Assembly: GCA_001643675.2 (NCBI GenBank)
Contig: LSRY02000083.1
Coordinates: 1 to 44,627 of the forward strand
Direction of reading: 5' to 3'
DNA from: Monocercomonoides exilis
Taxonomy: Eukaryota > Preaxostyla > Oxymonadida > Polymastigidae
Length of the DNA stretch: 44,627 nucleotides
Positions 30,871-42,176 of the stretch are shown piece by piece. The translations under genes were made by a program, and so were the position numbers. The notes under the pieces are model-generated. The model had not been told where the DNA came from and made no database searches. It worked only from the letters and a program-made list of their open reading frames with translations. Each line of letters opens with the position of its first letter. Positions within the stretch are counted from its first letter, which is position 1.

Positions 30871-33800
30871 TCACCCTTTTCTTTCTTCCCCAAAGTCCTC
30901 TTCTCCTCCTCCTCCTCCTCCTTCTTCTTCTTCTCTTCCTCCTCCTCCTCCATCATCAATGCCCTGTCTGCTCCTGCTGCTTCCGCTCCCAACCCATGGA
31001 GAGCTCAAATCCACCCCGCCTTCCCCTCTGCTCTGCTTTTCTTCTGTCGCTCCCTCTTCCCTCATCTCTTCCATTTCCTTCTCCTTCTCCTTCCTCTCGC
31101 CTCCCGGGTGTTCTGCCCCAAGCAGCGCCGGTGCTGCTGCCAGCGACGAACCCCGCCATCCGCCGCCTTCGCATACCGCCTCTCCATCTGCACCCCCGCC
31201 GCCTCCACCACACCCCAAACACCACTGCCACCCCCACCACACACGCCCCGCACACAATCGGCACCAGCACAAACGCCACATCACCTGCTCCCCGCTGCCT
31301 GCTGCGCCCTGTGCTTCATTGCTGCTTGTGCCATTTGTGCTGTTCGTGCTGTTCGTGCTGTTGCCCACACACTTGTTCCGCGCCAGCTGCTGTTCTGCTG
31401 CCGCCTCTTCCTCGCTCTCCGGCACAAAGCACAGCGGACTCTTCACACTCGGAATCCGGCTGCACAACCCTCGCGAGTTCTCGTAATACCCCGACTCGCA
31501 CCCCGCCGACACGCACCCTGTCTCGCAGAACTCCCCCGTCGCCTCGTCCACCCCGCGCCCCAGCACCCGGTGCGCCTCCCTTCTGCTCTCGTATCTCTCG
31601 CACACCGAAGTCGATTGTGCCGTCAACGATGAAAATGAAGTGGATGAAGTGGATGAATTGAGTTGCGTGAAGTGTGCTTGATGTGCTGCCTCTCCTCCTC
31701 CTCCTCCTCTGCCGCTGCCTCTGCCTCTGCCAAGCCGCCCGGCTGCGCATTCTGCTGTCTCTCGCACCTCCCACCTCGCCAGCCGCTCCATCCCCTGCCC
31801 CACCCCCACCGCCACCCGCAGCCGCTCCTCCACCTCCATCGCCAAAGGCGTCACTGAACACAGCACCACCACATCCGCCCCACACACCTTCAGCTCCAGC
31901 GACTCTGCCTCTTCCCCAACCCCAAAGCTCAGCGTGTCCTCCATCCCCCACGACACCGTCTGCCCCTCCCGCAGCAGCCTCGCCGGCAGCATCCCCTCCG
32001 CGTTCTCCCCATACTTCGCTGCTGCAAGCGCCCGCACCTCCTCCTCGTCCACCGCTCCCCCTCCGCTGAACGACCCCACATCCACATCCCCCTCTGCATC
32101 TGTCGGGTCTGCCCCTATCACCGCCACCTTCGCCAGGTGCCGCTCCGCAATGTGCTTCACAAACTGCCCACATACCCCTCCGCAAAGCCCGTCGCTCACC
32201 ACCATCACATGCTCCGCATCAAACAGCCTCTCCCCGCCCCACTCCACCGACGCCGCCCACTTCCCAAACAGGTCGCTCTCCTCCCTGTTCAGCGCATACA
32301 CCCGCGTCCACACACGCTCCCGCCGCACCGCCCCGTCTCCACTCCCCTCCTCCCGCACCTCCTCCTCGCTCAGCCACTTCTCTTTCTTCTTCTGCGTCTC
32401 ATACTCCACCGCCTCCACCCCGCCGTCTCCTGCCAGCCCCTCTGCCACAAGCATGTTCCCCATGCTCTTCACAAACCTCTCCCGCCCATACAGCGGATAC
32501 TCCCCCGGAAACAGCACATGCAGCAGCCCCCGCCCCAGCCCTGCTGACCCCCCCGTGTTCCCGCGCACATCCACCACAACACGCACCTTCCCTGCCTCTC
32601 CTTCCCTTTTCTCCCCCTTCTCCCCCTTCTCCCCTTCCTCCCGCAGCCACCGCAGAGTCTCAAACACACTCGCCACAAACTGCTTCTCGTCTTCAGGGCT
32701 GAACGAGTCCACATTCAACACCCCAATCCGCTCCGATTCAACATAATATGCGCTGAACGCCTCGCTCTCATACAGCACTGTCACATCCTCCTCTTCCGCC
32801 TCACTGCCTCCACCTGCTGCATTTTCCCTCTTTTCCACACCAATCCAATGCCATCTCTCTGCTCCCCAACGCTCCTCCTCTTGCCTCCTGCTCCTGCCTC
32901 TCGCCCTTCACCTGAAATGTTCAGTAGCGCATGCTCGTTGCCTCCTCGCCTGATCCTCAGCCGGGGCAGTCGCTGCTTCGTCACCCTGTATTTCCCGTTG
33001 CTCCCTGTTCCCCAGCCTCCGCTCCTCCGCTCCTTGATGACAAGCGCTGATCCTCCGCCTTCCCCAAACTGCGTGGTGTTCAGATGGTTCTGCGCCCTTC
33101 CCCTGTGCTGCCGCAGTCCCGCAGTGCTGCTGTGCCCAAACGCCTGCGCCCCACGCTTCCCTGCTCCAAAAGCACTTTCTCGGAAAACCGCACGTTCGCT
33201 GCTGCGTTAGTCGCTCCCCGGCCTCTGTGGCCCTGCTGAGCCTGACTCCTCGTGAAGTTCAGCCTGCCAAACGCATGCCCCATCAGCGTCTGCCGCGTGA
33301 TCTCCCGCAGCTTCCTCTGCTGCCTCCGCTCGCTTTCCCCAACAACTGCCCTTGCAGCCCCCCGCTCTCCCCCCTGCCCCTGTGCTGCGCACCCCAATTC
33401 GACAAGGCTGCTGCCTGCTTGCTGCCTCCGCCCTGCGTGTCTGTCCCGTTCGCACTCTCCTTCAGCGGGCACAGCCGCGTGATGTCGTAGATGTCCGCCC
33501 CCGACATCCCGTACATCATCCAGCTCGTCTCCCGCACCGCCCCTCCCCGTCCACATACCGCACCCGGATCGTGTCCGACTCCGGCCTCCTGAACAGCCCC
33601 GCCAGCCGATACGAGAAATACATCTGCAGCGCTGCATTCACCCGCGCTGCCCGGCTCCGCGACATCATCACGTTCTCGTCTGCCCACCGCGCGATCGTCT
33701 CCCACGGCTCCTCCGCCCTGTACCCTGCCCCGTCGTACGAGATGTTCACAACCGCGCAGTCCCGGATGTCCTCCACCAGCCCCCGATACAGGCACGCCTC

Positions 33801-34367
33801 AAACAGCGACTCCATCGCCCCGGCACCGCATACACCGCCCGCGGCTGCCCCGTCTCCTCCTCATACGCAATCTCAAACGAGTACGGGCTGAAGTACCCGT
33901 AGTAGTTGTAGCACGGCATCGTGTACATCGTGTGCGGATCCTTCAGCCGCGACAGCGCTGCCCCAACATCCATGTGCTTCTTGTACCCGCTCCGGTACTG
34001 CACCTCCCCGATCCGCTCCAGCTCCCCCACCACGTCGAACGACAGCCCGCTGTACGGCGCCGGCAGCGCCAGCACCCGGTCCCGCAGCGCATATCCCTCC
34101 AGATACTTCTTCACCGTCTCCACCAGCTCCCCGAGCTCCTCCACCTGCACACAGCACAGCGCGCCGCAAACATCCATTTTGGTGCATCAGACAGCAGACA
34201 CACTTCCCGCTGAACAGCCACAAACCAAAAACTCAAAAAAATAGAACACAAACCGGATAGTTGTCCAGGCACTCCGCCAGGTACGACGCCGCCACAAACT
34301 CTGTCGCATTGATGTCGCAGTAGCGGCACTGCACTGCGGCTGCCAGCCACACCAACGCCAAATACAT
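30871..34367 (-). pseudogene. S41 peptidase-like membrane protein, arm B copy with several frame breaks
   Basis: Mirror of 5,842-9,341, with signal peptide, the same 109-bp intron (34,145-34,253) and the same Ser-to-Gly change. The frame is continuous across the two sites broken in arm A (near 34,000 and 31,950), but single-base losses in G/C runs break it near 33,822, 33,545, 33,100 and 32,825, with unequal runs near 33,370 and further losses around the transmembrane segment (about 31,290, 31,195 and 31,150). The longest open piece is 32,838-30,871. Taking the longer G run at each difference restores one frame, which is why I regard the two copies as the same gene with independent run-length differences. 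Confidence 0.8.
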
Positions 34368-34716
34368 CCTGCTGCAGAAAATTCTCTTTGCTGAATCGCT
34401 TGATATATTTTTATGGGCAAGTGACGCAAAAAATGAAGAAAATATTTGAATAATAATTTTGTTGAAGTGCAAATCTCCCTTGCCACACTTTTCAATTTTC
34501 CTTCCATTTTTCTGCACCATGTAATTGTGCAGGCCTTGTTTTTGTTTTCGATTGTGAATAACTTCACAATAAAGAAAAATAAAATAAAGCATGTTTGGAG
34601 AAATAGGAGGTCCGCATGCAGCAGAGATGAGCCATTGGTGCACTGCTTTGTGCGACCAAGCACTGCAGCTGCATCGACAGAAGCTTGCTCTTCGCCCCCA
34701 AGTTCGCCTTTTCTCA

Positions 34717-35398
34717 TCATCCTCTGATAATCAAAAGAAAAACCACACACACCCCCCACGACAATCCATCAGCATCCGTCCTTCCGGGCATCTCCATTTT
34801 TGGTGTCTTTGGCCGCGATTCTCTCATGGCTGCAAGTTGCACAACAAGACTGTTTCTCATTAGCCCTTTCTTCTGCATACCTTTCCCGATTTCCCCAATC
34901 GCAAAATCAACTGCTATCATCGCGCTTCCCGTGCACAAAACCTCTCGCAAAAGCCAGAACACTCCTGCTGCAAACATGCTCCTTCCCTCCCTTTGCTTGT
35001 GGTGCGGCTGCTCAATGCTCCCAAACCGCCTCTCGCACATCATCCACAAGATGACAAAGCCTTCAAAACACCTCCAAACAGTCACCAGCCATCCCCATGC
35101 AATATTCATATGTCTCTCTCTCTCCCTTGTGCATTTCACATTCTTCTTCTTCTTCTTCCATCCCTCCCTTCTCGATGCTTCTTCCAGTTCCTGTGCTGCC
35201 TTCCCAGCAGATTCCCAGTTTCACCAAAAACCTCTCCTCCGCATCCCTTCTCTTCGTGCAGCCTCATCATCACAAACGCATTCTCCTGACCGATGGACAA
35301 ATCCCATCACGCTCAGATGCCCCTGCTGGCACTTCAGCATTTCGGCCTCATCCTCCATCTGTCTTCCTTTTGTCTTCACACTGCTCATGGAAACGAAC
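34717..35398 (-). CDS. Poorly resolved small gene, arm B copy
   Basis: Mirror of 4,816-5,480. From ATG 35,398 the frame runs about 58 codons through K-C-Q-Q-G-H-L-S and G-E-C-V-C-D-D-E before a TGA next to a possible GTTTTTGG 5' splice site. A second frame (35,139-34,717) holds the hydrophobic segments. Two A/T-run differences against arm A (near 34,800) and a shorter AG repeat (near 35,115) alter the frame. No homology recognised. Confidence 0.35.
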
Positions 35399-36064
35399 AC
35401 AAAAAAGCAAGAATGAATAAAAATCAGAAACAAATCATTTGAAAATGATGCTGAGTGAAGCGCAGACTCGTGCTGGCAAAACACGCTTTCAGCCCTCCTT
35501 TGCACCCCCGCACACCAGCTCAACTGCATCCTCATTTATCTGTGCTTTGCCTGCCCAACGCAATCACACAGCAACAATGCCATTTCCCACCATATCCCTG
35601 TCTCACCAGCAACAACTCGTTTTTTTTTCTTTTTTCTTTCATTTTTTTTACCTTCATTGCAAAGTCATGCCCGCTCCACAAAATATCTTTGTTTTTCTCT
35701 CTCTTACTCAAAAAGACAGCCAAGGAGAAAGTGAAATTCCTTTTCTTTCACAATCAATTTTTTCCCTCACTTTTCATCATTCAACAGAGCGCAATCCTGA
35801 AACATCAAGCAAGCACAAACACTTGTCTTTTTTCTGATTCATAAGAATACAGAAAAAGACAAACACAAAAGACTCTAAATATTCGAAAGGGAATTAAAAG
35901 TGAACAATTTCAGTTTTTTTATTTTGCAATCATTTTTCGTGAGAAAATCCTCCAGCGCAATGTTCTTTGTGTCGTCTCTTTCGTTCCATCTTTCGGCTCA
36001 AAAATAAAAAAAAAAAATGTCTGATCTTGTTTATTGATGAGTAATATTTATTTGGCTGCTGGAA
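35399..36064. other. Gap between divergent transcription units, arm B
   Basis: Mirror of 4,138-4,815. AT-rich, with no distinct promoter element that I can name. Confidence 0.4.
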
Positions 36065-39000
36065 ATGAGATCAACAAGAAGGAACAACAAGACAGCGCCT
36101 CCGATATTCAAGGTGTTTGCTGCTGGCTCAGACGTGATTCTCATTTTCTTCTTTGTTTTTTATTTTTGTGCAACTTGGGGGCTGGCTGATGGTGCAAAAC
36201 TGGATGATTTTGTGTTTTGTTGATGCTCTTGCTGTGGGTGGGGCTGCTGTGCAACGGAAATGCTGCATGGGGAACGCGATGCAGGATGCAAAAGTGGAAG
36301 AAGTGAGAGACGAGAGTTTGCTTGTTTTGCAGGAAAGAATCGGATTTTGAGCTTTGAGCCTTTTTCATTTCAATGTTTATTTTTTTGGTGCAGCGATTAA
36401 CGCGCTGGAGAGGCTGACAGAAAAGCTTCAGTATTTGTGTTTTTGTGTTTGTTCATGGCGAGTTTTCAGAGGGCGGAAGTTTGGGGCAGGCGAGCTGGCT
36501 GGCATTTCGAAGGAGATGTGTGATTTGCTGTGGCGATGTGTCGGAAGGATGGAGAGTGTTCCGGCGTATATTCTGCGCAACGTGCTGCACTGCGGGAAGG
36601 TGGTGCTGAGCGCGGGAGCGGACGACAGGGTGGCAGCCAGCTATGTGCGTGCAATGGCGCTTGTTGTGGATGTGAGGTCGTATCCAGTGCAGCACCGGAG
36701 GCTGAGGTTGGAGGAGGTCCAGCTGACGGCGCAAGAAAAAAGGCACGTGAAATCACCGCGCGGGAAGGAGAAGCAGCAGACGAAGACGGTTTTGACGTCG
36801 GATGTTGTAGGGTCGCCGCTGCTGCAAGAGGTGATTTTTGATGGGGAAGTGGTTCCGGCAGTTGTGGAGCGGATCCACGCAGCAGAAAGCGAGGAGGCGC
36901 TGAGTGCGCTGGCCAAGGTGGTGTTGGGGTTTGTGAGGATCGCAGACCAGGCGGGGCTTGCGGCGATGGTGGGGCAGCACATTCTGGACGGGATCGACAC
37001 GATTCTGATGCGGTGCCAGGAGAGGGCAGGGCTGATTGATGCGGTCGAAGCGCTGCAGCTGGTGTTCGCTGCCAGGACAAACATCACCCTGATGGCGTCC
37101 AATGGGTGGGGGAAGGCATTTGAAGAGCACTGCTTCGAGGGGGTGCTGACGGAGATTGCGGTGGGGAACAAGAGCCGAGGGGTTGCGCGGGAAAAGATAA
37201 ATCTGAGAGCTCCGTATTACGAAAGGGTGGTGGATGTGGAGCTCGAAGAGGGGCGTGAGAGGTTCGAGGAGGAGGATGTGGGAAAGCTGGATGATGGGGA
37301 GTCCGTGACAGAGCAGGCAGCAGACAGCGGCAGGGGCACAGAGGAAAGCAAAGGAGAGAAAGGGAGAGCAAAAGAGGGAGCGAACAGGAGGCAAAGGGAA
37401 CAGAAGAGGAAAGGGGGGAAAAGTGCAGCAAAGGAGAAGGAACGTCTCAAGGCGAAGTGGAAGCAGAAGGGAGGGAAAAGGAAGCAAGAGGAGGGGAGAG
37501 TGGCAGAAGTGCAGCGAAAAGAACAGCGTCTCCCATTTTGTGTGCGTTTGGAGGCGGCGTGTGCAGTTTTGTGGGAGAAGGATCATTACAGATTCAATTT
37601 GCCTGTGAAGAAGCTGGCAGGCGTGCTGGCTGAGGGCATTGCGCTTCCCGAAGGAGCAGAAGCAGAATACGTGAAGCGAAAGCAAAAGCTTATGGAGAGT
37701 GAAAAGAGCAGATTGAAGAGGGAGGGCAGCGAGATGGATGTCAACATCAGGGAAAGAGACGGTGGTGATGGCGAAGCAGAGGGAGTGTTGGAGAGCAAGC
37801 TGAACATTCCCCACATCTACAATTGCATTTATTGCCTGAATGTTTTGTTTTCTGACTGGGGTTTGACTTGCTTGTGTTGTGTTGTGTTGTGTTATGATTT
37901 TGTTGAGGCATGTTTATTCAGACACGAAGTATTATTGCGGGACAGTGCGCAAGGCTGAGGCGATGCCTGATGAACAGCTGGAAGCAATTGTGAACAAGCT
38001 GTTGCGGCTGAACAGGCATGCCCCACTGTCAAATTGCAATTTCGATTTTTCTTTTCTTTTTTCTTTCTGTAACTGCCCTCGAGCAGGTTTCCGGACAAAC
38101 TGTTCTTCAGAATGTCGAGTCACTGCCTTGAAAGCATCTGCATGTTGTATCGGCAGCAGATGAAGCGGCTGTATGGCGGAGTGTTTGAGCAGCGGCTGAT
38201 GGAGGAATTGGATGAGGTGGAGATGGAGATGGAGAAAGCGGCAGAGGCTGGGGGTGGAGGGGCAGACAGCGAGGAGTACATAAACATCTATTCCCAGGAG
38301 TACATGCGGTCCATCTGGGAAGAAGCGCCGTTCAGCTCCATCCGGGAGCCAGTGGTTGGGGAGTACGAGTCGGTTGCTGATTACACGCTGGACAAGATGC
38401 AACTGCTGAGAATGTCTTTTCTGGAGAGACGGACGCTGCAGTCAGACATGTCGTCGGTGTTCTGTTGCAGCAGATTGGGCTGGTTGCACGGCCGGTGGGT
38501 CAACAGAAACCTGGTGTCGGTGCGGAGGCAGCACAGCTCGTGGGCAGCGCTGCGCTTCAACCACACGCTGAGCTGTATTGCTGCAACGTGTGCTGCGCAA
38601 GATGCGAGCAGCGACGATGTGGTGACGCGGCCGTTCTTCAGGAGGCTTGTTGGGCGGCTGGTGCGCCCTTTTGCGCTTCAGGTGCCTTTTGGGGTGGGGT
38701 CGCTGTCGAGTGTCGCATACCAGCAGCACTCGCTGGAGTCTGTGCAGAGCACGATCGACCTGTTTGCGCTGGAGGTGCTGACGAATGTGGAGAAAGAGCT
38801 GGGGTTTGTGTTTGAGGAGGGGTATGTTGGTGCTCTGTTTGGGCGGCTGGCTGGGAGCATGGAGCTGAACAGCCACGCGCTGTATGTGGCTGTGCAGGTC
38901 ATCCGGGAGACGTGCATTGCGTTCATGAGGGCAGACCGAGAAGCGAGGGTGAAGGCAGCTGGGGTGTTGAACGCGAGCATTGCTGAGTGGAACAGGCATG

Positions 39001-39595
39001 GAGAAGGGAAGGAGGCAGCAGGGAGGCGGGTCTTCCTTCAAATTGCTCCGTTTGAGCTTGTTTCTGTGATTGGCGCAAATATGTGCTGGGGAGTGTATGG
39101 GCAATGCTTTGCAGCCGACTCCACAAAACATGGCAGCAGGTGGAAGCAGGTGGGTTGCTTGGAGAAGTTGGAGAAGGGAAAGAAGTTGGAGAAGTTGGAG
39201 AAGGGGAGAAGGGGGAGAAGGGGGAGAAGGGGGGAGAAGGGGGAGAAGGGGAGAAGGGGGAGAAGGGGGAGAAGGGGAAGAAGGGGGAGGATGTTGGGGT
39301 TGTGCTGCTGCGTTTGGTGGATGATACGATTGAAGAGCGTGGGATTCGCGACTGTGTGGAGGCCACGCCGCAGCACAATGATGTGCAGCTGTTCTGGCGG
39401 TGCTCGGGGAGCCTGCCCTCGAAAAACCGGGTGCAGCAGGTGTCGCTCTATTCTCGCGGGAAAGTGTCCGATGTGGAGGGACTGCCATATGCAGAGTTCG
39501 TGCCGATTCCCTCGGATCCTTTGTCTGCTCCTGATCCCGAGGCTTTTCGCCAGGCGAATTACCGCATGGTTTTCCTTTTCAATGTCGCGAATTAG
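36065..39595 (+). CDS. Unrecognised multi-exon protein of about 1,000 aa, best copy
   Basis: A splice model with introns 36,316-36,332, 36,375-36,393, 36,431-36,469, 37,861-37,921, 38,028-38,086 and 39,060-39,139 gives one frame to TAG 39,593-39,595. The ATG at 36,065 is my best guess; the first 250 bp are uncertain (a T-run near 36,150 differs between arms, possibly inside another intron). The N-terminal third is helical and repeat-like (E-E-A-L-S-A-L-A-K-V-V-L-G-F), so armadillo-type folding is plausible. A K/E-rich linker (about 37,300-37,520), a block with L-N-I-P-H-I-Y-N-C-I-Y-C-L, a helical C-terminal half, a Gly-Glu-Lys minisatellite and a conserved-looking tail follow. No signal peptide or domain recognised; probably cytoplasmic. 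Confidence 0.65.
36316..36332 (+). other. Candidate 17-nt intron
   Basis: GTTTGCTTGTTTTGCAG. Removing it together with the 19-nt candidate at 36,375 is what carries an open frame from V-E-E-V-R-D-E into S-I-N-A-L-E-R-L. Identical in both arms. Confidence 0.45.
36375..36393 (+). other. Candidate 19-nt intron
   Basis: Starts GTTTATT and ends GGTGCAG. It joins F-S-F-Q to S-I-N-A-L. Identical in both arms, so a run-length error is less likely here. Confidence 0.45.
36431..36469 (+). other. Candidate 39-nt intron
   Basis: Starts GTATTTG and ends TTTTCAG. Length is a multiple of three, so the frame stays open either way; splicing joins T-E-K-L-Q to G-R-K-F-G and removes an unlikely Cys/Phe-rich insert. 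Confidence 0.55.
37861..37921 (+). other. Intron, 61 nt
   Basis: Starts GTTTGACTTG and ends TTATTCAG. It contains a short TGTGT-type repeat. Splicing joins F-S-D-W to D-T-K-Y-Y-C and avoids an early stop. Confidence 0.75.
38028..38086 (+). other. Intron, 59 nt
   Basis: Starts GTCAAATTGC, contains a pyrimidine tract and ends GAGCAG. Splicing joins R-H-A-P-L to F-P-D-K-L-F-F. Confidence 0.7.
39060..39139 (+). other. Intron, 80 nt
   Basis: Starts GTTTCTG and ends GGCAGCAG. It joins I-A-P-F-E-L to V-E-A-G-G-L-L and switches to the frame that stays open through the minisatellite to the TAG at 39,593. Confidence 0.65.
39166..39292 (+). repeat. 9-bp coding minisatellite, arm B
   Basis: Tandem GGGGAGAAG and variants; a different variant pattern from arm A (898-1,016). 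Confidence 0.9.
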
Positions 39596-40223
39596 ATGCT
39601 GGATAAAGAGTGATTGATGGGGAATTTCAGCAAACAAGGCATCATGAAATGGCATGGACATTCGAGTGTTTTGGACGTTTATTTTTCTTTTTCATAAGTC
39701 TTTATTTGCAAGCGTTTTGATTGCAATATTTTTTACAATTGGTTCCACTACTGGAGTTGCATTTCAGTTGTTTCTGGAAAAGTATTTTTGTATCTTTATT
39801 TCTTTCTTTCTCGTTTGTTTGTTTGCATGTTTATTTGTTTTTGTGTTATTTTCTTGTTTTTTCGCACTTTGTAAGTGTGAGTGTTTGTTCTTTTTATTTT
39901 TACAAAAACATCTGTAATTTTCCGAAGGCATTCAAGCAGAAGTGTGCCTGGTCTATGTTTGTGTTTGTGTTTGCTTTTTTTCTTTTTCCTTTTCCTTTTG
40001 TTTGGGCTTTTTTTTGTTTGTTTGTAAAACTTCACTCAAGGCTCAACTGTATTTATCTCTGGCAACAACAAGCAATTGCCCTTTCAGTGGGAGTTCACTT
40101 TCGGACACATTCATTCGTTTCTATTCCTTTAAAGCCTGGGGGGAAAAAGACAGAAAAAAAAGAAATGGAAATGGAAATGGGAAAAAAAATATGCAAAAAA
40201 TCCTGTGCTCTTCTTTCTTCTTC
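39596..40223. other. Convergent gap between arm B gene and right-flank gene
   Basis: AT-rich, mirrors 1-598. T-rich runs on both strands may serve 3'-end formation. No gene. Confidence 0.55.
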
Positions 40224-42176
40224 TCACACACGCTGCCGCACGCGCTCAAACACTCCGCCTCCGAGCGCAACAACTTCAAGCGCTGCCACCCCAACGCAGA
40301 ACACCATCCCGATCCACAGCGCTGCGTCTTCCCCCACATACCCTCCCAGCACATCCATCACCACTGCAAATCCTCCCACCCAGCACAGAAACGCTGCTGT
40401 CACCCCTATCAGCAGTGTCTGCACCCACACCAGAAATGGTTTCGAAGCATGTCAATGCCAACACATCAAAGCAGAACAACAAAAATTTCAATAAAAAAAG
40501 AAATTTGAAAAAAATATAAAATAAAATAAAATAAAATAAAATGATATGAACGTTCATTAGCATTCCGAAGAATGCAAAAATCAATACTTTCTTCCTTTTT
40601 CTTCTTTCTCGCAAAAGAAAACAAAAATGAAAGTTATCAAACATGAAGCACACCTTCCAAGGCAGCACAAGACAAAGCAGCAGCCCACTCGCAAATTCAC
40701 CAAACAGGAGCACAATGCTGCTCAGCGCAACATTGTCGCTTCCCATCCCCACAAACAGACACACACACACCTCCAGCACACGCATGCACACGCTCACTCC
40801 AACACACTCGCTCCCCATCCCCACCCACTCCATCCACTTCAGCAGACCCTCCTTCCTTCTCCTTCTCTTCATCTTCATCTTCATCTTCATTTTCTTCTTC
40901 ATCTTCATCATTTCTTTGTTGCTTTCTCTCTTTCTCCCTTCCTTCTCTCTTGTGCAACTGCAGCATTCCTCGTCTTGTGTGCTGCCGCTCCTCTGTTCCC
41001 ATCCACCCTCAACTCCCAGCGGCAGCCCCAGATCCAGCCCCAACGCCCCCAGCTCATCTGCCTCTCCACCCAGCACATGCCTCATCACACCCCCAAATCC
41101 GCCCCCTTCTCCTTCCTTCCTCCTTCCTCTGCTTCCCCTGCCACTCCCACCACGCACAGCACACCCGCGCACCCCTCCCCACACAACTGCTGCTGCCACA
41201 CACAGCCCGCACACACTCGCCCCACACGCTCTGCAACTCCCCACCTCTCCCACCTCCCCCTCCCCCACATACTCCCCAACAGCCCCAACACACCCAAACA
41301 CACACACAAACCACACCCTTCCCACACAACCATCGTCATCCATATCCCAACACGCATCCCGCACCTCCCTGACATCTCATGCCCTTCTTCCTTGTTCCTT
41401 TTCCTTTCTTCTTCTCCCTGTCTCCCTCTCCGGCAGCCTCTTCGCTTCTTCTTTTCTTCAACTCTCTCCTCTTCATCCTCTTTTCTCCCTCTCCCCTGCC
41501 TCTCCCCCACCCACAACTCCCACCACACAGCCACAGCCCCACCGCACACCACAACAACACACACACCGTCGCCCCAACACAAGCCCCATACACCCCCACG
41601 CTCCACACATCAACCTCCCCATCCGAAATCGACCCCACAAATGATGCCATCTCCTTGTTCTCCGCCACACACCATTCTCCACACACCCCCACCTCTTCTC
41701 CCCAACAACCATTTGCTCCCACGCCTTTCCCCTTCAGCGTCACCCAATCCACAATCCTCTCCCACGTCCTCCTTTTCCTCTCTCCCTCCCATCCACCCCT
41801 TCCATCCCATCCACCCCATCTCCCTCCTCTCTCCTCCACAACCCTTCCCCCTCCTTCCCCAACCACATCCTCCTCCTCCTCCTCCTCCTCTTCCTCTTCC
41901 CACAAACCCTTTCCACACCCCAGACACCACTGGCACATCCATCCCAAACAGCGCTCCGCCACACCGCCGCATGAACATCCCAATCACAACCGGCATCTCG
42001 CTGTATTTGCACAGCGACAGCACACACACCACACGCGCCATGTGCACACACAGCCCACCCAGCGCCACACACCTCCTCATCCCAACATCCACCCCTTTCA
42101 GCCTTGTCAATATTTCCTCCTTTCTTCCTCTTCTTTTAACTCTTTGTTCCGCCTTCTTCTTTTTTGAGTTCCTCAC
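40224..42176 (-). CDS. Multi-pass membrane protein, unrecognised
   Basis: Proposed start at ATG 42,176 (M-R-N-S-K-K-K-K); stop TGA at 40,224-40,226. Hydrophobic segments appear around V-A-L-G-G-L-C-V-H, G-A-C-V-G-A-T-V-C-V-L-L, L-L-F-G-E-F-A-S-G-L-L-L, L-L-I-G-V-T-A-A-F-L and A-L-W-I-G-M-V-F. A 235-bp intron (40,419-40,653; GTGTGC...GTGCAG) joins L-P-W-K to T-L-L-I-G. In the middle (41,000-41,950) the protein-like frame moves between phases, so further introns or run-length errors exist that I could not fix. Loops carry poly-Glu, K/M-rich and Gly-rich tracts. Transporter-like, but family not identified. Confidence 0.5.
40419..40653 (-). other. Intron, 235 nt, in the multi-pass protein gene
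   Basis: On the minus strand it starts GTGTGCTTC and ends GGGTGCAG; phase-0 joining of hydrophobic segments supports it. It contains an AAAAT pentanucleotide run (plus strand about 40,517-40,542). Confidence 0.7.

Larger units (their letters stand above)
25505..40206 (-). repeat. Giant inverted repeat, right arm (B)
   Basis: Inverted copy of 1-14,710. The inner end lies at 25,501-25,511, just upstream of the ligase gene. The outer mirrored limit, 40,206, is set by the window edge and falls 18 bp before the stop codon of the next gene (40,224), so the duplication may extend into that gene. Arm lengths agree within about 10 bp, so no large indel separates them. Confidence 0.97.

Noticed and set aside
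1-40206. Organellar inverted repeat (plastid-type)
   Set aside because: The arms encode spliced nuclear-type protein genes; no rRNA, tRNA or organelle genes are seen.
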